Origin: Pontibacter beigongshangensis
Lineage (GTDB): Bacteria > Bacteroidota > Bacteroidia > Cytophagales > Hymenobacteraceae
Assembly (NCBI RefSeq): GCF_014332515.1
Contig: NZ_VFSD01000018.1
Coordinates: forward strand, 1-64,000
Length of the DNA: 64,000 nt
Reading direction: 5' to 3'
Shown here: piece by piece, positions 33,797 to 40,845 of the stretch
Position numbering within the stretch: the stretch's first letter is position 1
Layout of the letters: the number at the start of each line of letters is the position of its first letter
The notes under the pieces: generated by a model
The model's database searches: none
Told to the model about the DNA's origin: nothing
What the model saw: only the letters and a program-made list of their open reading frames with translations
Program-made: the position numbers and the translations under genes

Positions 33797-34150
33797 TCAG
33801 GGTAGGGGTTTGTTCAGGATTAGGTAAAAGGCAAGCCCACCGGCTGCATAAGCCTGCACATCCAGGGCATCGGCCGTATAGCGGGTAAAAAAGAGCGGGA
33901 GCAGCAGTTCAAAAACTACCGCAAAAACAGCAAATGCGCTGAGTATATAGCTTACAGGCAACACAAAGCCAGGCCTTTTAAAATACCATCGCTCCGCCGC
34001 CAGCACTACCGTAAGTGCCAGGGGGAGGCAAAGCAGGTCGTCGAGGTGCGTGTGCAGAGGCCACAGGAAAATGCCCGAAAGCTCCAGCACCTGGTTCAGG
34101 AGAAACAGAAAAAAGCACAGCAGAAAAAAGGGGTGCCGAAGCGTTTGCAT
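33797..34150 (-). CDS. Small four-helix integral membrane protein
   Basis: 117 residues, almost wholly hydrophobic, four predicted helices. Conserved-looking features are NQVLELSGIFLWPLHTHLDDLLCLPLAL, whose His-x-His-x3-Asp-Asp could bind metal. I recall similar Bacteroidota proteins labelled magnesium citrate secondary transporters, but that name is doubtful. No confident function. It follows the zinc-ribbon gene after five bases, so they form an operon. Confidence 0.7.
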   Translation of the reverse strand: MQTLRHPFFLLCFFLFLLNQVLELSGIFLWPLHTHLDDLLCLPLALTVVLAAERWYFKRPGFVLPVSYILSAFAVFAVVFELLLPLFFTRYTADALDVQAYAAGGLAFYLILNKPLP

Positions 34151-34155
34151 GCCGG

Positions 34156-34356
34156 TTATAATGCCACCAACGCTATAAGCAGCACAATGGAGCCTAGTAC
34201 TGCCATAAAGATCTCCAATGGAGTCAGTTTAGAGCTTCTCCGCTTTGGTTTAGGAAGTATCTGCCCACAATGTGGGCACCGTTTAGCCTGGGCCACTTCA
34301 CGGCCACAGTGCGGGCACACAACATTTTCTGCTGCGCCAGCTTCTTGGTAAGGCAT
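34156..34356 (-). CDS. Small zinc-ribbon membrane protein
   Basis: 66 residues: an N-terminal zinc ribbon with two CPHCG knuckles (CPHCGREVAQAKRCPHCG, four Cys ligands), a basic linker KPKRRSSK, and one C-terminal transmembrane helix (FMAVLGSIVLLIALVAL). The pattern matches generic zinc-ribbon tail-anchored proteins whose role is unknown. Cotranscribed with the downstream membrane protein. Confidence 0.75.
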   Translation of the reverse strand: MPYQEAGAAENVVCPHCGREVAQAKRCPHCGQILPKPKRRSSKLTPLEIFMAVLGSIVLLIALVAL

Positions 34357-34810
34357 GTATGCGTATTTGAGTTATTTAACAGATAGCTTCAGCAGGACTT
34401 ATGCCAGATAACCGATGCAGTTCTTAAGCGGGGTATAATAGCGGTCAGCCCCTCCATAGGTACCGCAAAAGCCTCTTTCGCTATGCCTGTAGGCCATAAG
34501 CTGCCCTTAAAGTAACCACGAAACTACGGCATTTACATGGATTTAGTGTTGCGCATGAAATAGAATCACTTTCACAGCTATAATTTTATGGGACTTATTG
34601 ATGTGCCAGGAATGAGGAACCGGAAAGCTACCAGACGGGACACCTGATGGCTTGAAACTTATGAAAGAGCTGAAGCCTGAGACAGACAACTAGTGCTTCG
34701 CCAAATTAAAAATCAGAAATTCAAAATTAAAAATGATGGCAGACATGCCTTGTGGTAGCTTTACGAGCATTACACCTTTCTAAAAATCGATTTAGGCACC
34801 AGGCAGGCTG
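34357..34810. other. Intergenic spacer without gene
   Basis: No credible reading frame, hairpin or repeat-A copy found. A short AAATTAAAAATCAGAAATTC tract at about 34704 resembles the AT-rich spacer words elsewhere. Confidence 0.4.
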
Positions 34811-35011
34811 TCAGGTGCGCATGTTCTGGTGCTCGTCGTGCCCCTGCTCTACCAGGTCTCCCAGCACCCCCAGCGCAAGCCCTGCCGCAAAAAAAGCACA
34901 GAGCGACAAGGCATGCATTATTTGCAACATGCCACAACGCATGTAGTGCATCAGCACCACCAGCAAAAACACAGCTAATGAATATAAGATTGGCTTGTAA
35001 AATTTTGTCAT
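34811..35011 (-). CDS. Small two-helix membrane protein
   Basis: 66 residues with two hydrophobic helices (YSLAVFLLVVLMHYM and LSLCAFFAAGLALGVLGDLV) and a His/Glu-rich tail (EQGHDEHQNMRT). No family recognised. It is isolated, on the strand opposite to the cassette that follows. Moderately believable because of its membrane pattern and ATG. Confidence 0.5.
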   Translation of the reverse strand: MTKFYKPILYSLAVFLLVVLMHYMRCGMLQIMHALSLCAFFAAGLALGVLGDLVEQGHDEHQNMRT

Positions 35012-35196
35012 GCGTTTTTCCTCAAACGATTATAACAACAGATCCCTTACATCATTTCTTATTACGCGTTGGTTTGAAACAGGTTAAAGATAGAAAAACT
35101 AATACTTGTTCGCAAACTTTTATCTATGCAAAAAGATATGGCAGCATAACCTTAGCCTGCCCTGCAAGGTAAACAAATAAAATATTTTAAGAAAAC

Positions 35197-36003
35197 ATGC
35201 AGGACAATCAACCATTCTATAAAACCATATATGGCAACTCCCCGCTTGTAGCGGCTGCCATTCACGATGGGCAGGCCGTTCGCGAAAACATAAGTCACCT
35301 GTTCGCCCTTACGGCTCCCGAGCGCCTCCGCGAAGAGGACCCATGCACCGCCTACTGGACCACTATTGCAGACACACGCATTATCAGCCTGCACTCCCGC
35401 TTTGAGCTGGACCTGAACCGGCCCCGCGAAAAGGCCATTTACCGGGAGCCTGAAGATGCCTGGGGCCTGCAGGTGTGGCACGAGGAGCTGCCAGACGACC
35501 TGGTGCAGGAATCGCTGACGCGCTACGACCACTTTTACGAATCGGTAAAAATACTGCTCACCGAACTGCAGGAAAAACATGGCTGCTTTGTGGTGTACGA
35601 CCTGCACTCCTACAACCACAAACGCGAAGGCGCCAACGGTCCGGCAGCAGACCCTGCCGGAAACCCGGAAATTAATGTTGGCACCGGCAACATGGACCGG
35701 CAACGCTGGGCTCCGGTGGTAGATTCCTTTATAGAGTCGCTCAGCAGCTACAACTACCAGGGCAGACACCTGGATGTGCGCGAGAACGTGAAGTTCACAG
35801 GCGGCCACTTTATGCGTTGGATCCACGATAATTTTCCGGAGAGTGCCTGTGTGCTTTCGATCGAGGTTAAAAAGTTTTTTATGGATGAATGGACGGGCAA
35901 ACCCGACCGCGAGCAGCTCGACGAAATAAAGCACGCGCTCCAGCACACGGTGGCCCCTGTACTGCAAGCCCTGGAGCAGGTCTGCCCGAAAACCAAACCA
36001 TGA
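35197..36003 (+). CDS. N-formylglutamate amidohydrolase-like protein
   Basis: 268-residue protein of the N-formylglutamate amidohydrolase family (zinc-dependent, M14-like fold). Features are VAAAIHDGQAVRENI near residues 20-34, ISLHSRFELDLNRPREKA near 69, and VVYDLHSYNHKR near 131 with the ligand-type His. In histidine degradation the enzyme makes glutamate from formylglutamate, but no hut genes are near. Its stop overlaps the next gene's start as ATGA. With the QEGLA protein and ATP-grasp enzyme it forms a cassette, so its substrate is probably the cassette's product or intermediate. Confidence 0.88.
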   Translation: MQDNQPFYKTIYGNSPLVAAAIHDGQAVRENISHLFALTAPERLREEDPCTAYWTTIADTRIISLHSRFELDLNRPREKAIYREPEDAWGLQVWHEELPDDLVQESLTRYDHFYESVKILLTELQEKHGCFVVYDLHSYNHKREGANGPAADPAGNPEINVGTGNMDRQRWAPVVDSFIESLSSYNYQGRHLDVRENVKFTGGHFMRWIHDNFPESACVLSIEVKKFFMDEWTGKPDREQLDEIKHALQHTVAPVLQALEQVCPKTKP

Positions 36004-37847
36004 CCGAAACCATTCCTGACACCTTTATTAAATCTGCTGTCGGCAGCCTGAAACGCGGCCGGAAAGTGCGGCGGCGCCTGCCCGATGGTGGCCTGCTGCA
36101 CATAGACCGGCCTCTGCCATTTCTGGTGCTGTTCCGGCACCCGGCCGGCAAACCAGACTACGCCACAGCCGATTTTGTGAAAGCCGAGGCATCTTATATT
36201 ATAGCCAAAGAAGAGCAGACGACCGAATTGGCGACACTGATAAAGGAGATCACCAGTGCCATGTCGGCTAAGTTCGGGGCTTTTATGATCCTGGAGCTTT
36301 TTGCAGCCCCGTCCGCCGCCCCAGATGTGCCTTTGTTTCAGGTGCTGGGGCCGGAGGAGGCGCTTCCGGCTACGGTAAATGTGCTGAGGCAAGAGCTGGA
36401 ACAGATAAAGATTGAGAACGTGCCCGTAACGGTGGCTATCTCTTCTAACGAGCCATTGCTCACAGGGCCGCTGCACCTGCTCTCCGAAGACGAGTTGAAA
36501 CAGATGAGCTGCCTGATGCTGGGGCTGGAGCTAAAGCCCGTTTACCTGAATACGGCCACAGGCAATGCCTACCCCCTGCTCCTGCGCACCCTGCGAACGC
36601 ACCTATCCAATGCCATTAAAAAAGCGGTATTCGATTTTGTTCGCGTACAGACCACGCACCACCCCACGCATTTCCAGGCGCTGGGCCGGCGGGCGGTGGT
36701 ACCGGCTGTCTGGCGCATCGACAAAAAGCTGGCTGCCATCAGCGACCAGTTCCAGTTTCTGATGCTCGTTACGCCCGTAAACGCCTCCGAAGCCTGGGAA
36801 CAATTTTGCAAAAGCAAGTTCAGCAAAGCACCAACGTTTCACTATCGCCTTATGCCGGTAGACACGGACCTTCTGAAGCGGAAGCTCTACAACATTCCGC
36901 TGGAGAAAGTAGAGGACCCGACATTAGGCTTCCTGTTCCGCGACAAACGGCACGAGCTAGACAAAATGCTGACCATGCTGTCAGACCGCAACACACCCGA
37001 CTTCCTGTACAGCAGCCTGCAACTCTTTGGAGGGGTAGATGAGCAACTGCTGAAAGTGGCCGAAGGCATACTGGCTGCCTTACCTGAGCCGGAAGCCAAG
37101 GGCGACATACCACTAATACCCGTAGAAGAATTTGCCGCACTGGCCGAACAGGAAATCGCCTTCCTCAAAAACCAGGATGCCACCATGCAATCAGGGGTTG
37201 AAATCAGGAAAGACATCGTGGGCCTGCTGGTCTCGAAAGGCAAACTATATATCGGCACGGATGCACAGATTCCCAGAGACCGGGCCGAAGCACTTATTCA
37301 GCATGAAGTGGGCACGCATGTGCTTACGTACTTCAACGGCAAAGCACAGCCCCTGCAGCAGCTTTATGTAGGGGTGCCCGGCTACGAAGAACTGCAGGAG
37401 GGGCTGGCCGTGCTGAGCGAGTACCTGGTGGGCGGCCTGAATCACGACCGGCTGCGCCTGCTGGCGGCCCGTGTAGTGGCGGTACACCACCTGACGAAGG
37501 GCTGCCACTTTACCGATAACTTCTGGCGCCTGAAAGAGGAGTATAAGTTCGACGATGATACCGCTTTCGATATTACCATGCGGGTGCACCGTGGTGGCGG
37601 CCTTACCAAAGATGCCGTGTATCTGCGTGGGCTGGTGCACCTGCTGCAGCACCTCAAAGACGGCGGCGAGTTGGAACCCCTGCTCATCGGCAAAATCCGG
37701 CAGGATTATATTCCAATTGTGCAGGAGCTGATCTACCGCAGGGTGCTGCGCCCTATTCCTATAAAGCCCCGCTACCTTCTCGACCCTGCCATTCAACCTA
37801 AGCTCGACCAACTCAAGACTGGCATAACGGTGTTTAACCTGATTTAA
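36000..37847 (+). CDS. QEGLA-motif protein (DUF1704), MATCAP-like metallopeptidase
   Basis: 615-residue protein of the DUF1704 family, called flavohemoglobin expression-modulating QEGLA motif protein. The zinc site is HEVGTH at residues 435-440 with a third ligand in QEGLA at 466-470. In animals the related MATCAP enzyme is a tyrosine carboxypeptidase acting on tubulin, so a bacterial carboxypeptidase role is a reasonable inference. The N-terminal half (residues 1-230) is a separate domain of unknown role. The start at 36000 overlaps the previous stop (ATGA); the long upstream extension of the frame lies inside the first gene. Confidence 0.9.
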   Translation: MTETIPDTFIKSAVGSLKRGRKVRRRLPDGGLLHIDRPLPFLVLFRHPAGKPDYATADFVKAEASYIIAKEEQTTELATLIKEITSAMSAKFGAFMILELFAAPSAAPDVPLFQVLGPEEALPATVNVLRQELEQIKIENVPVTVAISSNEPLLTGPLHLLSEDELKQMSCLMLGLELKPVYLNTATGNAYPLLLRTLRTHLSNAIKKAVFDFVRVQTTHHPTHFQALGRRAVVPAVWRIDKKLAAISDQFQFLMLVTPVNASEAWEQFCKSKFSKAPTFHYRLMPVDTDLLKRKLYNIPLEKVEDPTLGFLFRDKRHELDKMLTMLSDRNTPDFLYSSLQLFGGVDEQLLKVAEGILAALPEPEAKGDIPLIPVEEFAALAEQEIAFLKNQDATMQSGVEIRKDIVGLLVSKGKLYIGTDAQIPRDRAEALIQHEVGTHVLTYFNGKAQPLQQLYVGVPGYEELQEGLAVLSEYLVGGLNHDRLRLLAARVVAVHHLTKGCHFTDNFWRLKEEYKFDDDTAFDITMRVHRGGGLTKDAVYLRGLVHLLQHLKDGGELEPLLIGKIRQDYIPIVQELIYRRVLRPIPIKPRYLLDPAIQPKLDQLKTGITVFNLI

Positions 37848-37999
37848 GTAGCAAAACAAACTAGCTGGAGCAGCTCTGAGCCATGCTAATTTACTTTTCG
37901 GGTGCCTCCACATTTCCTGTCTTTCAGCAACCTGAATCTTTCCGCCGCAACCCTATTCCTTTATAACGAGTACCCGATAGAACAAAAAAAGCAACACCC

Positions 38000-39049
38000 A
38001 TGATAATAGGATTTGTAGTAAACGATATAAAAACGGAGAAACCCTCCTACTCCACCGTATTTCTGGCCCAGCGCATGCACAACCTTGGGCACTCTGTGTA
38101 CCTGATGGGTGTAGGCGACCTGGCCTATTACCCTGATGGCTACATGGGGGCAGCAGCCGTGCAGGCAGACCCCGGCAAAAAATACAAAACGCCCGCCACT
38201 TACCTGGAGGTACTGCAGAGTGATAAAACCGAAAGAACACGGGTTACGGCCCGCGAACTGGACGTGCTCATGCTTCGCAACGACCCATCGGCCGAGCCTG
38301 AAGGCCGTGGCTGGGCACAAAACGCCGGCCTTATATTCGGGCAGCTGGCCCTGCGCCACGGCGTGATCGTGCTCAACGACCCCACTTCACTGTCGGATGC
38401 GGTTAATAAGATGTACTTCCAGCATTTCCCGGAGGCGGTGCGGCCGCGTACCCTCATTACCCGCGATAAAAACGAGATCAAGGAGTTCTTTAATGAGCAG
38501 AAGAGCAACATCATCCTGAAGCCGCTGCAAGGTTCAGGTGGCTCGGGTGTGTTTATGGTGAAAAAGGACGATGCCACCAACCTGAACCAGATCGTGGAGG
38601 CGATCAGTCGCGACGGCTACGTTATTGCGCAGGAGTACCTGAAGGAAGCCTCAGAAGGCGACGTGCGGCTCTTTGTAATGAATGGCGAAGCGCTGCAGCA
38701 CAAAGGCAAGTACTGCGCCATCAGGCGAGTGAACAGCAAAGACGACATCCGCAGCAACATGCACGCAGGCGGCACAGCCCAGCCCGCCAACGTAGACCAG
38801 ACCATGCTGGACCTGGTGGAACTGGTGCGCCCCAAACTGATACAGGACGGCATGTTTCTGGTGGGGCTAGACATAGTGGGCAATAAACTGATGGAAATAA
38901 ATGTGTTCAGCCCCGGTGCTTTGCCAGATGCCAGTGAAATGGAAGGCGTGGATTTTTCGGAGCCTATTATCGCAGCGCTTGAGCGTAAGGTGCACTACAA
39001 GAAAACCTACGGCATGCAGGTCGATAACAAAACAGTGGCGATGATCTAG
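38000..39049 (+). CDS. GshB/RimK-like ATP-grasp ligase
   Basis: 349-residue ATP-grasp enzyme resembling prokaryotic glutathione synthetase. Visible are an N-terminal substrate-binding domain (MIIGFVVNDIKTEKPSYSTV), KPLQGSGGSGVFMVKK near residues 173-188 (ATP lid loop), and the metal-binding end VGLDIVGNKLMEINVFSPGAL near 290-310. It should join an amino group to a carboxylate using ATP. No gamma-glutamylcysteine ligase gene is near, so true glutathione synthesis is not supported. It follows the QEGLA gene after 152 bases. A long hairpin lies downstream. Confidence 0.9.
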   Translation: MIIGFVVNDIKTEKPSYSTVFLAQRMHNLGHSVYLMGVGDLAYYPDGYMGAAAVQADPGKKYKTPATYLEVLQSDKTERTRVTARELDVLMLRNDPSAEPEGRGWAQNAGLIFGQLALRHGVIVLNDPTSLSDAVNKMYFQHFPEAVRPRTLITRDKNEIKEFFNEQKSNIILKPLQGSGGSGVFMVKKDDATNLNQIVEAISRDGYVIAQEYLKEASEGDVRLFVMNGEALQHKGKYCAIRRVNSKDDIRSNMHAGGTAQPANVDQTMLDLVELVRPKLIQDGMFLVGLDIVGNKLMEINVFSPGALPDASEMEGVDFSEPIIAALERKVHYKKTYGMQVDNKTVAMI

Positions 39050-39091
39050 AGAGGTTGATTCCAGAATTTAGATTAATGCCGAGTGTGTTTT

Positions 39092-39147
39092 AAAGTGCCT
39101 TCCGGAGGTGCAGCTGCTACTGCTGCTGCACCTCCGGAAGGCACTTT
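39092..39147. terminator. 23-bp perfect hairpin fused to repeat A copy 16
   Basis: 39092-39114 pairs perfectly with 39125-39147 around a 10-base loop CTGCTG-type sequence. The right arm is the G+C part of a reverse repeat A (CCTCCGGAAGGC then ACTTTTCATTAGAATAATTTT). It lies 42 bases after the ATP-grasp stop and would end the cassette transcript. Confidence 0.75.
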
Positions 39148-39163
39148 TCATTAGAATAATTTT
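39131..39163 (-). repeat. Repeat A copy 16
   Basis: Reverse copy CCTCCGGAAGGCACTTTTC then ATTAGAATAATT. The facing left arm lacks the AATTATT end, so this looks like an inverted pair with one decayed end. Confidence 0.75.
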
Positions 39164-39273
39164 GGCAGTCATTCCCTCTTTCACTCCTTTCACCAGGTAT
39201 AGTCGGAAACCACGCCTAACAGGTTTATTTCAATTATATAGAGATATATTCTAATAAATAGATACTAAAGCAC

Positions 39274-39303
39274 TTGTACAGAAAAGAATGTTGGTTATCT
39301 TTA
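39274..39303 (+). promoter_or_regulatory. Bacteroidota promoter for lipoprotein gene
   Basis: TTG at 39274-39276 and TATCTTTA at 39296-39303 are separated by 19 bases, close to the TTG/TAnnTTTG pattern. The ATG follows 29 bases later. Confidence 0.6.
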
Positions 39304-39331
39304 TTTGCTGTTACAGCCTGCCCGATTGTCT

Positions 39332-39874
39332 ATGAAACACTTCTTCAAGCTTTTACCCTTCCTCTTTTTGCTTGCAGCCTGCGAGGAAAAGCTGCCGAAG
39401 CCTACACAAAATGGCTCCAACACCATTGCCTGCAAGGTAAACGGCAAGTCCTGGGTAGCCGACCGTGGTGCTGGCTTTAATACAAAGAAATTTTCACTGA
39501 ATTGGAGTTATTATTATCCACCTCACAAACGTTTCTTTTTATCTGCTAATAGCTACACAGATGGTGAAAATTCCACTATAGGATTAGCCTTAGAGGATGT
39601 GCGGGAGAGGGGCACACAACACTTTTCCTTCGATACCGGCCCCGCTCCTGATCAACGGCGCTACCAGAACCATGCGATGTACAGGGAATCTAAACCAGGG
39701 AGTAGCCGATACATCACAACCAGCCGGCACACAGGGTCGGTCACCTTCACGAAGGTAGACACGGTAAACCGTATCATTGCAGGTGTTTTCGAGTTCACGG
39801 CAGAGAACCTGGATGGCTCCGGGCAGACTGTTAGAGTCACGGACGGCCGCTTTGACATTAACTACGGTAAATAA
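39332..39874 (+). CDS. Hypothetical lipoprotein
   Basis: 180 residues with a lipoprotein signal: MKHFFKLLPFLFLLAAC with the lipobox LAAC. The mature part begins NTIACKVNGKSWVADRGAG and is beta-rich; it ends GQTVRVTDGRFDINYGK. This pattern (a short strand VNGKxW early and GxFD near the end) is that of DUF6252-like Bacteroidota lipoproteins. Function unknown. Its own promoter element is visible, so expression is independent of the cassette. Confidence 0.8.
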   Translation: MKHFFKLLPFLFLLAACEEKLPKPTQNGSNTIACKVNGKSWVADRGAGFNTKKFSLNWSYYYPPHKRFFLSANSYTDGENSTIGLALEDVRERGTQHFSFDTGPAPDQRRYQNHAMYRESKPGSSRYITTSRHTGSVTFTKVDTVNRIIAGVFEFTAENLDGSGQTVRVTDGRFDINYGK

Positions 39875-40032
39875 TAAATAAACACTCACTAGGTGAAGTT
39901 TCCGGCTACGCCTTTTCTATACCGCTTAGTCTCTGACTAACCTCGCTGCCTGAAGCAGCGAAAAAACTAGTTTGCTAACTTAGAGCCGCTACACCTTACT
40001 CTTGCCTAAGCCGAATGTGTACAGGGTGGCTC

Positions 40033-40791
40033 TTACTTGTAACCAAAATTGATGGGAATATTGTACCGCACCGGCACCGGCTTGCCGTCCTGCCGGCCTG
40101 GCTGCCAGGGCGGCATCAGGCTGAGCACGCGTATTACCTCCAGGTCAATGTCCGGGTGGAGGCTCTCCTTTATCTCTATATCTCTTACAACACCGTCTGC
40201 TCCAACAACAAAAGTCGCTATTTGAGTACCGAAGGCTTTTGCCCTGAATGCTTTTCTCGGGAATTTTATTTTCCGGTTTATAAACTGAAACATGGCCTCA
40301 TCTCCACCCGGGAACTGAGGCATCTCCTCGAAAGGATAATAAGGAAGCTGGGTACCATCTTCTGCAAAAACATACCCTCCCAGCATTTCATCCTCCTTGT
40401 ATAGCTCTACTCTCTTTATGTTGCCGGAAGCATAGTAGCTTATAAGGGAGTCGGTTAGTTTGTTGTTTTCGTAGTTCTCCCGCAGCACCAGCTGGCCCTC
40501 TTTATTCCAGATCATCCTCCTGCCTTGCTTTATCTTCTTTCCGGCATTGTGAGCGGCTGCAACATAGTGTATAATGCTTTGTTTTGCTCCGGTCTCCATA
40601 AAGTACTCCGTCACGCTTATCAGCGGAGGCTGCGAAGGGATTAAATCTTCAGTACTGTAATAAACGGCTTTCTCCTTCTCTACTTCATCCCAGTTCAAAT
40701 CGTAATACCGCACCACCTGCTCCTGCGCCAGCACCTGCAGGCTCAGGAGCATAATTGCCAGGAACACAGCTCCTCTCAAAAAATTCTTCAC
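40033..40791 (-). CDS. TonB C-terminal domain protein
   Basis: 252 residues starting at GTG 40791. Signal peptide (FLRGAVFLAIMLLSLQVLAQ), then a toxin-antidote-like MORN segment (YYASGNIKRVELYKEDEM), then a TonB C-terminal domain: QFPGGDEAMFQFINRKIKFP near residue 158 and VGADGVVRDIEIKESLHPDIDLEVIRVLSLMPPWQPGRQDGKP near 200. There is no transmembrane energy-transducing helix, so it is probably not a canonical TonB but one of the exported TonB-domain proteins common in Bacteroidota. Role unknown. Confidence 0.85.
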   Translation of the reverse strand: MKNFLRGAVFLAIMLLSLQVLAQEQVVRYYDLNWDEVEKEKAVYYSTEDLIPSQPPLISVTEYFMETGAKQSIIHYVAAAHNAGKKIKQGRRMIWNKEGQLVLRENYENNKLTDSLISYYASGNIKRVELYKEDEMLGGYVFAEDGTQLPYYPFEEMPQFPGGDEAMFQFINRKIKFPRKAFRAKAFGTQIATFVVGADGVVRDIEIKESLHPDIDLEVIRVLSLMPPWQPGRQDGKPVPVRYNIPINFGYK

Positions 40792-40845
40792 TTTATTAGT
40801 TACGTTTTTATATGATAATATGATCCTATGAGGTTTCTATCATTT

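Noticed and set aside
35197-39049. Histidine degradation or glutathione synthesis operon
   Set aside because: No other hut gene and no gamma-glutamylcysteine ligase nearby; the QEGLA protein does not belong to either pathway.
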